Below, piece after piece: positions 1-5,244 of a stretch of 5,430 nucleotides of DNA (its first letter is position 1; each line of letters begins with the position of its first letter). This DNA comes from Cytophagales bacterium. GTDB taxonomy: Bacteria > Bacteroidota > Bacteroidia > Cytophagales > Cyclobacteriaceae. The stretch is taken from NCBI GenBank assembly GCA_003537495.1, contig DPSB01000112.1, positions 1 to 5,430 of the forward strand. The letters run 5' to 3'. A program made the position numbers and the translations under genes. Under the pieces are notes generated by a model. That model did no database searches. It worked only from the letters and a program-made list of their open reading frames with translations, and was not told the origin of the DNA.

Positions 1-839
1 TGAAATACAAACGCTTTAAGCCCACCCACATTAAAGGCGATTTGTTGGTGAAAAACCAGGTGGCTGTTTCGCGCAACATTACCATGAATACCATGGGTGG
101 CGCGTTAACCCTAAATGGAATTGTAGATGCCAAAAACCCAAAGGCTATTGATGTAATCTCAACCTTTAAACTCGATGGTCAGCATGTAGATAGTATCTTC
201 TATGTGTTTGAAAATTTTGATCAAACATTTATTCAGGACAAACACCTGAAAGGTCGCGCTTTCGCGAATGTAGATCTGGAAATGACATTGAATGAAAAAC
301 TAAATCTGATTGCACCTACACTCATTGCCGACATCAGTGTTACGATAAAAAATGGGGAGCTCAACAATTTTGAGCCTATGAAAAAGCTCAACAAATACTT
401 AGACGATGAAGGGCTGAGCAAAATGCGCTTTGCCGATCTCAAGAATGAAATTCACATCGAAAAACAAACCATCTATTTACCGCAGATGGAAGTGAAGAGT
501 AATGTTACCACCATTCAGGTAAGTGGCACCCACACGTTTGATCAACACATAGATTATCGGGTAGCGGCTCCGTTGCGCAACAAAAAGAAAATCGATCCGG
601 ACGAAGCTTTTGGTGCTATAGAAGAAGATGGTAGTGGCAAAGCAAAAATCTTTCTGAAAATTACTGGCACAACCGATGAGTACGATGTAAGTCTGGACAA
701 AGATGCGGTGAAGAAAAAAATCTCCAGCGACTTAAAGAAAGAAGTGCAGGAGTTAAAAGATGCTTTCAAACTCAAGGGCCAGAAGAAGAAAAAAGAACTG
801 GAGCTTACCGAAGAAGAGTTTGATTGGAACGATAACTAA
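1..839 (+). CDS. AsmA-like C-terminal domain protein, 5' end outside the window
   Basis: The frame is open from base 3, so this is the last 278 codons of a longer gene; the TTG at 42 is only an internal leucine codon. The product resembles the C-terminal region of AsmA-family envelope proteins, large periplasm-facing proteins on an inner-membrane anchor, linked in E. coli to outer-membrane assembly and lipid transport. What is seen: alternating beta-strand-like segments, the block 'IKNGELNNFEPMKKLNKYL', then F-A-D-L-K-N-E-I and a strand ending in V-S-G-T-H-T-F-D, which match the usual layout of this domain. The tail is highly charged, lysine-rich then acidic (LELTEEEFDWNDN). The anchor and N-terminal repeats lie upstream and cannot be checked. 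The gene converges on mazG and overlaps it by 4 bp. The family call is fairly sure; the substrate and exact role are unknown. Confidence 0.8.
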   Translation, partial: KYKRFKPTHIKGDLLVKNQVAVSRNITMNTMGGALTLNGIVDAKNPKAIDVISTFKLDGQHVDSIFYVFENFDQTFIQDKHLKGRAFANVDLEMTLNEKLNLIAPTLIADISVTIKNGELNNFEPMKKLNKYLDDEGLSKMRFADLKNEIHIEKQTIYLPQMEVKSNVTTIQVSGTHTFDQHIDYRVAAPLRNKKKIDPDEAFGAIEEDGSGKAKIFLKITGTTDEYDVSLDKDAVKKKISSDLKKEVQELKDAFKLKGQKKKKELELTEEEFDWNDN

Positions 840-847
840 ATCGTTTT
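828..847. terminator. Possible bidirectional terminator hairpin over the convergent stops
   Basis: AACGAT (828-833) and ATCGTT (840-845) form a perfect 6-bp dyad with the 6-base loop AACTAA. On the + strand it runs into two more T residues, so the arm ends GTTTT. Two flanking G-U pairs could lengthen the RNA stem in that direction. The loop holds the TAA stop of the AsmA-like gene (837-839) and the TAG stop of mazG (complement of 836-838). It lies where a shared terminator would be expected, but the stem has only two G-C pairs and no long U-tract, so it is weak by intrinsic-terminator standards. Confidence 0.3.
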
Positions 848-1651
848 AGCCTTATTCCAATACACATCCATTTCGGCCAGCGTCATCTCACCCATTTTCT
901 TACCATCCTTTGTCGATTCTGTTTCGAGGTATTGAAAGCGCTTGATGAATTTTTTATTGGTGCGCTCCAATGCTTCCTCCGGATCGATGTTGATAAATCG
1001 TGCATAGTTCACCAGAGAAAATAACAGATCACCAAACTCGGCCATTGCCTTTTCTTTGTTGATAGCCTCATTGGATTCTGCATTGAATTCAGATTTAAAT
1101 TCCTCCATTTCTTCTTCAACCTTCTCCCAAACCTGCTCTTTCTTCTCCCAATCAAAACCAACACCCCGCGCTTTATCCTGAATGCGAATTGCCTTTACCA
1201 AAGCGGGCAACGATTTAGGCACGCCTTCCAACACCGATTTGTTACCTGTTCTTAGCTTTATCTTTTCCCAATTTTCTTTCACTGTTTTTTCATCCTCAGC
1301 AACGGTATCGCTATACACGTGCGGATGGCGCTCAATCAATTTATCGCAAATGGAGTTTAACACATCGGCTATATCAAATACTTTTTGCTCCGCAGCAATG
1401 CGCGCATAAAAAACATTGTGCAGCATTAAATCGCCTAACTCTTTTTTTACTTCCGTGAGATTCCCTTCCAGAATTGCATCGGATAACTCGTAGGTTTCTT
1501 CAATAGTTAAATGCCGGAGCGATTCCAGTGTTTGCTTTTTATCCCACGGGCAGTTTTCGCGTAGTTCGTCCATTACCGTTAGTAGGCGGTCGAAAGCTTT
1601 TAGTTTGGCTTCACGGTTTAAATCGGGTGCAGAAAGTGGTGTTTTTTTCAT
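836..1651 (-). CDS. mazG: Nucleoside triphosphate pyrophosphohydrolase MazG
   Basis: MazG hydrolyses (d)NTPs to the monophosphate and pyrophosphate in the cytoplasm, removing damaged or surplus nucleotides and, in E. coli, affecting ppGpp levels. The 271-residue product is close to the 263 residues of E. coli MazG and holds the usual two all-alpha MazG domains. Domain 1 shows CPWD at 34-37, the metal-binding pair EETYE at 51-55 with ELGD at 71-74, and RHPHVY at 108-113. The linker has KAIRIQDKARGVGFDW at 153-168. Domain 2 shows EEEMEE at 179-184 and EFGD at 205-208. All expected acidic residues are present, so it should be active. The ATG at 1649-1651 gives full family length; there is no Shine-Dalgarno sequence in front of it. 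The gene stands alone on this strand, with no mazE or mazF beside it, which fits a housekeeping role. Its stop overlaps the end of the convergent AsmA-like gene. Confidence 0.96.
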   Translation of the reverse strand: MKKTPLSAPDLNREAKLKAFDRLLTVMDELRENCPWDKKQTLESLRHLTIEETYELSDAILEGNLTEVKKELGDLMLHNVFYARIAAEQKVFDIADVLNSICDKLIERHPHVYSDTVAEDEKTVKENWEKIKLRTGNKSVLEGVPKSLPALVKAIRIQDKARGVGFDWEKKEQVWEKVEEEMEEFKSEFNAESNEAINKEKAMAEFGDLLFSLVNYARFINIDPEEALERTNKKFIKRFQYLETESTKDGKKMGEMTLAEMDVYWNKAKTI

Positions 1652-1662
1652 GTATCTGAAAC

Positions 1663-1679
1663 TTAACTATACGAGTTAA
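1663..1679. repeat. Inverted repeat in the mazG divergent promoter region, operator-like
   Basis: TTAACT (1663-1668) and AGTTAA (1674-1679) form a perfect 6-bp dyad around ATACG. It lies 12 bases upstream of the mazG start and just ahead of the candidate -7 box of the rightward gene, so a protein bound here could affect both promoters. No regulator is encoded nearby and the arms are short and AT-rich, so chance is a real alternative. Confidence 0.35.
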
Positions 1680-1685
1680 CTGTTG

Positions 1686-1693
1686 TACTTTTA
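1686..1693 (+). promoter_or_regulatory. Candidate Bacteroidota -7 box for the NqrM-like gene
   Basis: TACTTTTA matches the Bacteroidota -7 consensus TAnnTTTG at all but the last fixed position. It would start transcription near 1700 and leave a leader of about 37 bases before the ATG at 1737. I could not find a TTG -33 element at normal spacing, so support is partial. A 5-bp dyad (CGACT 1694-1698, AGTCG 1704-1708) follows directly and would fall at or near the RNA 5' end. Confidence 0.3.
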
Positions 1694-1736
1694 CGACTAC
1701 AAAAGTCGGTATTCGTTAAATCAAAACCGCAGTACA

Positions 1737-1985
1737 ATGGCTATCTTTCTCTTAACACTCGGAATCTTTGCCCTTTTCTTTATTCTGATGTCGGTACGTT
1801 TATTATTTGTAAAGAATGGTGAATTCCGGGGTACGTGCGCTACTCAAAGTCCATTCCTGGCCAAAGAAGGAATTACCTGCGGTTATTGCGGTAAAGTTGT
1901 GGGCGCAGGCGATGCCTGTGGTGATCCTGAAAAAGAAAAAGCAGAAGCTATTGCCAAAATGCCTGGGATAAGGAAATCTAAATGA
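1737..1985 (+). CDS. Small cysteine-rich membrane protein, NqrM-like in layout
   Basis: The product has 82 residues. Residues 2-25 form one hydrophobic membrane helix, followed by K26, then the short conserved-looking stretch NGEFRGTC and a soluble tail with four cysteines: C34, C48 and C51 (CGYC), and C61. The positive charges after the helix suggest that the tail is cytoplasmic. One N-terminal helix, a G-T/S-C turn right after it and a compact set of later cysteines recall NqrM (DUF539), which is needed to mature the iron centre of Na+-translocating NADH:quinone reductase. NqrM has a different spacing (CxC and PC near the end), so this is a suggestion only; a small zinc-binding tail is the alternative. 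The ATG at 1737 is preferred over an in-frame TTG at 1683 because it starts the helix directly and avoids a charged 18-residue extension. No Shine-Dalgarno sequence is seen. The stop overlaps the next start (ATGA), so translation may be coupled. Confidence 0.75.
   Translation: MAIFLLTLGIFALFFILMSVRLLFVKNGEFRGTCATQSPFLAKEGITCGYCGKVVGAGDACGDPEKEKAEAIAKMPGIRKSK
1970..1975 (+). promoter_or_regulatory. Shine-Dalgarno-like site of the 65-residue gene
   Basis: AAGGAA ends 6 bases before the ATG at 1982, inside the last codons of the preceding gene. It is the only well-placed Shine-Dalgarno-like site found among the starts in this window, which suits the usual absence of such sites in Bacteroidota and may mark this gene as acquired. 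It supports the choice of start. Confidence 0.45.
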
Positions 1986-2179
1986 AAAAAGCTGAATTAA
2001 TTGCGCTCAAGGATAAAAAGGAAAAGCAGCAACTAAGCTTCCTCGAATTAACACCCCCAGAAAGGTTGGAGTACCTGATCCATCTGATTAAACTAACAAA
2101 TCACTTTAATCGGAAAATTCACACTCCAGTCAAGTCGCAGGTAACTGTATTAATCAGAAAACAGGATGTATCTGTTTGA
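1982..2179 (+). CDS. Small protein of unknown function, partner of the nucleotidyltransferase
   Basis: The product has 65 residues and I do not recognise its family. It opens with a lysine-rich helix (MKKAELIALKDKKEKQQ) and continues with FLELTPPERLEYLIHLIKL (20-38). This is an L-T-P-x-E-R-L type amphipathic helix of the kind seen in small antitoxin-like or partner proteins. A basic tail follows (FNRKIHTPVKSQ) and it ends in a short strand-like piece (VTVLIRKQDVSV). No membrane segment or cysteine is present. The start overlaps the upstream stop (ATGA) and its 3' end overlaps the nucleotidyltransferase by 14 bases in another frame, so the two are probably made together. That tight link, with the similar low G+C of both (67 of 180 bases over 1981-2160, about 37%), suggests that they act as a pair, for example as antitoxin and toxin. 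This is inference from arrangement, not from a recognised domain. Confidence 0.65.
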   Translation: MKKAELIALKDKKEKQQLSFLELTPPERLEYLIHLIKLTNHFNRKIHTPVKSQVTVLIRKQDVSV

Positions 2180-2654
2180 TCACGAAGTTCAACAGTTTTT
2201 GGAAATCCTAAACAAGCGAAGTGTAGAATATCTTGTTGTAGGTGGTTTTGCAGTTAATTATCACGGTTACATTCGTACAACGGGCGACCTAGACTTGTGG
2301 TGGAATCCTACTAAAGAAAATTTCATTCGACTCTTGGATGCTATCCGTGATTTCGGTTTTGATTGTTCAGACATTGAGCCACTCAAGAAATATGATTCTG
2401 TTAAAAGTTTAATACGACTTCCACTTCGCGATAATTTCGACATTGAACTTTTGTCATTAATTGATGGCAAATTTTCGTTTCAAGAAGCTTATGAGGCATC
2501 CGATCAAACCTCTATTAAAAATATTCCCGTTCGGATAATTGACTATCCACACCTGATAAAAAACAAGTTAGGAGCACACCGCCCTAAGGATCTTCACGAC
2601 ATTGCTGAGCTGGAGAAAATCAGGCAAATCGTTCAATCAAAAAAGAGAAAATAA
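2166..2654 (+). CDS. MNT/AbiEii-like nucleotidyltransferase
   Basis: This 162-residue protein belongs to the polymerase-beta-type nucleotidyltransferase fold. The signature runs from 26 to 43: GG at 26-27, A29, then RTTGDLDL at 37-44, with the metal-binding pair D41 and D43. The third acidic position is probably D92 in FDIELLS. The C-terminal helix LIKNKLGAHRPKDLHDIAEL (130-149) matches the K-x-(8)-RPKDxxDI element of AbiEii and DUF6036-like relatives. All key residues are present, so it should transfer a nucleotide to a protein or RNA; the target cannot be told. Its size is between that of minimal MNT antitoxins and the roughly 300-residue AbiEii toxins. Relatives act as toxins in abortive infection (AbiEii) or as antitoxins that modify HEPN toxins (MNT). 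No HEPN gene lies nearby; the likely partner is the overlapping 65-residue gene. The ATG at 2166 gives a short leader helix before the core. G+C is low (161 of 420 bases over 2221-2640), consistent with transfer. Confidence 0.85.
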   Translation: MYLFDHEVQQFLEILNKRSVEYLVVGGFAVNYHGYIRTTGDLDLWWNPTKENFIRLLDAIRDFGFDCSDIEPLKKYDSVKSLIRLPLRDNFDIELLSLIDGKFSFQEAYEASDQTSIKNIPVRIIDYPHLIKNKLGAHRPKDLHDIAELEKIRQIVQSKKRK

Positions 2655-2674
2655 GAAATCAGTTCTGTAAAGTT

Positions 2675-2697
2675 TAATTTTCTATTGCTAAAAATTA
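2675..2697. repeat. AT-only inverted repeat before glmM
   Basis: TAATTTT (2675-2681) and AAAATTA (2691-2697) form a perfect 7-bp dyad around a 9-base loop in the 49-base gap between the nucleotidyltransferase and glmM. All pairs are A-T, so it is a poor terminator. The gap also has TAATTTTC, one base off the TAnnTTTG -7 consensus, which could be a glmM promoter. No -33 TTG is visible at the right distance, so neither reading is secure. Confidence 0.25.
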
Positions 2698-2703
2698 TAA
2701 ATC

Positions 2704-4089
2704 GTGACTCTAATCAAATCTATTTCTGGCATTCGCGGTACCATTGGTGGTAAGCCTAGTGAAGCCTTAACTCCTGTTGATGTTGTAAAATTTGCAGCGG
2801 CCTTCGGCACGTGGGCAAAGGCGCGTGGTGCAAAAAAAATAATTATTGGGCGCGATGCGCGGCCTTCCGGTGAAATGGTGAGCCAATTGGTTGCCTCTAC
2901 TTTGCAGGGCTTAGGCTTGCACGTTATCGACCTTGGCCTTTCTACAACACCCACAGTTGAAATTGCCGTGCCGCTTGAAAAAGCCGGAGGCGGAATTATC
3001 CTTACTGCCAGCCATAACCCAGTACAATGGAATGCGCTTAAACTGCTAAACGAAAATGGTGAGTTTATTTCTGCCGAAGATGGAGCCGAAGTACTGCAAC
3101 TTGCCCAGAAAGATAATTTCAACTTTGCTGCTGTTGCCGAGTTGGGAAGCTATTCGCAAAACGATAGCTATATTCAAAAACATATTAATCTTATTTTAAA
3201 GCATAAGCTGGTAGATAAGCGTGCAATTCAAAATGCAAAATTTAAAATTGCTGTTGATGCCGTTAATTCAACCGGTGGCATTGCCGTGCCGCTGTTGCTG
3301 AAAGCCATGGGCGTTAAAAAAATTGTTCCCTTGTATTGCGAACCCAATGGTAAGTTTCCGCACAATCCTGAGCCTTTGCCAGAACATCTTAAAAAGATTA
3401 CGGCAGTCGTTAAAAAAGAAAAATGTCACTTGGGAATTGTGGTCGATCCCGATGTAGATCGTTTAGCCTTGATCCAGGAAGATGGCAAACCGTTTGGTGA
3501 AGAATACACCTTAGTGGCTGTGGCCGATTACATCCTGAAAAAGAAAAAGGGCAATACGGTTTCAAATCTTTCATCCACGCGGGCTTTGCGCGATGTTACC
3601 GAACAAGCTGGTAGCCAGTATCATGCTGCAGCCGTAGGCGAAGTAAACGTGGTGAACAAAATGAAAGCTGTAAAAGCAGTTATTGGTGGCGAAGGCAATG
3701 GTGGAGTTATTGTTCCGGATTTTCATTATGGCCGCGATGCGCTGATGGGTATTGCTTTGTTCTTAAGTCATTTGGCTAAATCAAAACTTAAAGCTTCAGA
3801 ACTACGCAAAAGTTACCCGGCTTACTTCATCTCTAAAAATAAAATTGAACTTACTCCACAAATTAATGTGGACCAGGTGCTGGAAAAAGTAAAAGCGAAA
3901 TACGCCCGTGAAAACATCAACACCAGTGATGGTGTAAAAATCGACTTCGAAAAAGAAAAGGAATGGGTACACCTGCGTAAGAGCAATACCGAACCCATTA
4001 TCCGCATTTATGCCGAATCGCAAAACGAGAAGAAGGCGGCTGAGTTAGCACAACGAATCATATCAGACATTCAGGAAATTATTCAATAA
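2704..4089 (+). CDS. glmM: Phosphoglucosamine mutase (alpha-D-phosphohexomutase family)
   Basis: The enzyme converts glucosamine-6-phosphate to glucosamine-1-phosphate in the cytoplasm, on the way to UDP-GlcNAc for peptidoglycan and LPS. The 461-residue product has the four-domain hexomutase plan. The N-terminal ISGIRGTIGG (7-16) is followed by the catalytic loop TASHNP at 101-106, with the phosphoserine S103. The Mg-binding loop DPDVDR at 248-253 has D248, D250 and D252. The sugar-binding loop is GGEGNGG at 328-334. The phosphate-binding loop is R425-K-S-N-T-E-P-I-I-R434. The GGEGNGG and SNTEP loops differ from the GGEQSGH and SGTEP of E. coli GlmM but look like Bacteroidota and archaeal members. 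Substrate preference is therefore inferred, and phosphomannomutase or phosphoglucomutase activity remains possible. The GTG start is forced: an in-frame TAA sits at 2698-2700, two codons upstream, and the next ATG would remove part of the fold. There is no Shine-Dalgarno site. Confidence 0.92.
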   Translation: MTLIKSISGIRGTIGGKPSEALTPVDVVKFAAAFGTWAKARGAKKIIIGRDARPSGEMVSQLVASTLQGLGLHVIDLGLSTTPTVEIAVPLEKAGGGIILTASHNPVQWNALKLLNENGEFISAEDGAEVLQLAQKDNFNFAAVAELGSYSQNDSYIQKHINLILKHKLVDKRAIQNAKFKIAVDAVNSTGGIAVPLLLKAMGVKKIVPLYCEPNGKFPHNPEPLPEHLKKITAVVKKEKCHLGIVVDPDVDRLALIQEDGKPFGEEYTLVAVADYILKKKKGNTVSNLSSTRALRDVTEQAGSQYHAAAVGEVNVVNKMKAVKAVIGGEGNGGVIVPDFHYGRDALMGIALFLSHLAKSKLKASELRKSYPAYFISKNKIELTPQINVDQVLEKVKAKYARENINTSDGVKIDFEKEKEWVHLRKSNTEPIIRIYAESQNEKKAAELAQRIISDIQEIIQ

Positions 4090-4094
4090 TTTTG
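4087..4094 (+). promoter_or_regulatory. Candidate Bacteroidota -7 box for the cysteine desulfurase
   Basis: TAATTTTG is a perfect match to the Bacteroidota -7 consensus TAnnTTTG. Its first three bases are the glmM stop codon. It ends 4 bases before the ATG at 4099, so transcription would start at or next to the start codon and give a leaderless or nearly leaderless mRNA. A -33 TTG at 19-23 bases upstream is not visible in the glmM coding sequence, so the site may be weak or a chance match. Confidence 0.35.
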
Positions 4095-4098
4095 TGCT

Positions 4099-5244
4099 AT
4101 GCGAGTTTACCTAGACAATGCTGCCACTACCCCGCTCGACCCCGAGGTATTTGAGGCCATGAAACCCTTCATGCTGGAAGATTTTGGAAATCCTTCGTCC
4201 ACACACGCCCACGGCCGCAAGGTTCGGGCTGCTATTGAATCAGCAAGAAAGAAAATTGCCGAGTTGCTAAACTGCACTCCAGGCGAGATCATTTTTACAT
4301 CCGGTGGTACCGAAGCCGATAATGCCATTATTCGCTGTGCGGTTGAAACGTATGGTATCAAACATGCTATCTCAACACCTATCGAGCATCATGCTGTAAC
4401 CCACACGCTCGAAACATTAGAAAAACAAGGCCTCGTTGAATTGCATTTTGTAAAGTTGGATTCAAACGGCAGTGTGGACTTACAACACCTCGAAGAATTA
4501 TTGAAGGCACATCCCAATGCATTAGTGTCGTTGATGCATGCCAATAATGAAATTGGCAACTTGTTGAGCCTGGAAGCAGTTGGCAATTTGTGCGAACAAT
4601 ACGGAGCTTACTTTCACTCCGATACCGTACAAACCATGGGGCACTATCGGCATGATATGAAGAAACTGAAAGTGCATGGCATAACAGCCGCAGCGCATAA
4701 GTTTCACGGTCCGAAAGGCGTGGGCTTTATGTACATCAACAAAGACAAAAAGATTAAGCAATTGATACACGGTGGTGCACAGGAACGCAACATGCGCGGT
4801 GGTACTGAAAACGTATATGGCATTATTGGTTTAGCCAAAGCACTTGAAATCTGCTACCGCGAAATGGAGGAGCACGAAACGCACATCACTTCGCTTAAAA
4901 AGGCGATGATTGAAAAGTTAACGGCAACGGTACCGGGCATTACGTTTCATGGTAACTCTGGCGACTTAACTAAAAGTTTGTACACTGTACTGAATGTAAG
5001 CCTGCCTGAAAGCGATGAAAACGAAATGTTGTTGTTTAATCTCGACATGGCTGGAATTTCCGCATCGGGCGGAAGCGCCTGCTCCAGCGGGGCGAGTACC
5101 GGCTCGCATGTATTGGGTGCTATCTATCCTAATTCAAAACGAGGCGCAGTGCGGTTTTCATTCAGCAAATACAATAAACCCGAGGAGATTGATTTTGTGG
5201 TGAATAAAGTGGCTGAGATTTATGGGGTAGTCAATTTGGCCTAA
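4099..5244 (+). CDS. Cysteine desulfurase, NifS/IscS type
   Basis: This PLP enzyme takes sulfur from L-cysteine, yielding alanine and an enzyme persulfide that feeds Fe-S cluster assembly and tRNA thiolation in the cytoplasm. The 381-residue product is a little shorter than E. coli IscS (404). Visible motifs are YLDNAATTP (4-12), GNPSSTHAHGR (30-40), the cofactor-loop SGGTEADN (68-75), IEHHAV with H97 (95-100), D175 and Q178 in SDTVQ, the PLP lysine K201 in AAHKFHGPKG, RGGTEN (233-238), and the persulfide cysteine C328 in GGSACSSG. All are intact. The wide C328 loop places it with the IscS/NifS group rather than SufS. No iscU, iscR or nifU lies next to it, so a choice between iscS and nifS is not justified. 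It follows glmM by 9 bases and may be cotranscribed or use its own -7 box. The stop codon overlaps the next start (TAATG). Confidence 0.95.
   Translation: MRVYLDNAATTPLDPEVFEAMKPFMLEDFGNPSSTHAHGRKVRAAIESARKKIAELLNCTPGEIIFTSGGTEADNAIIRCAVETYGIKHAISTPIEHHAVTHTLETLEKQGLVELHFVKLDSNGSVDLQHLEELLKAHPNALVSLMHANNEIGNLLSLEAVGNLCEQYGAYFHSDTVQTMGHYRHDMKKLKVHGITAAAHKFHGPKGVGFMYINKDKKIKQLIHGGAQERNMRGGTENVYGIIGLAKALEICYREMEEHETHITSLKKAMIEKLTATVPGITFHGNSGDLTKSLYTVLNVSLPESDENEMLLFNLDMAGISASGGSACSSGASTGSHVLGAIYPNSKRGAVRFSFSKYNKPEEIDFVVNKVAEIYGVVNLA

Noticed and set aside
42..839. A complete 265-residue gene starting at TTG 42
   Set aside because: The same frame is open to the window edge and the upstream codons read as normal protein, so the true start is outside and TTG 42 is internal.
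1182..1409. Rightward 75-codon open frame inside mazG
   Set aside because: It is antisense to well-conserved mazG codons and has no recognisable product or start signal.
836..1651. mazG as part of a MazEF toxin-antitoxin locus
   Set aside because: No mazE or mazF is adjacent, and the two-domain MazG with all its acidic residues is the stand-alone housekeeping enzyme.
1683..1736. An 18-residue N-terminal extension of the NqrM-like protein from TTG 1683
   Set aside because: The extension is polar and would precede the membrane helix. Its bases overlap the candidate -7 box and a dyad, and the ATG at 1737 begins the helix directly.
2655..2703. Riboswitch or glmS-type ribozyme controlling glmM
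   Set aside because: The gap has only 49 bases and a single A-T dyad, far too small for a ribozyme or known riboswitch fold.
2688..3122. Leftward 144-codon open frame opposite the glmM 5' end
   Set aside because: It is the reverse complement of conserved glmM codons, with a low-complexity serine- and proline-rich product typical of a shadow frame.
4107..4770. Leftward open frames opposite the desulfurase (4107-4361, 4389-4586, 4522-4770)
   Set aside because: They lie over conserved PLP-enzyme motifs in the true frame and encode nothing recognisable.
5015..5203. Rightward 62-codon frame within the desulfurase 3' end
   Set aside because: It is a shifted reading of the persulfide-cysteine loop region and has no independent start signal or recognisable product.
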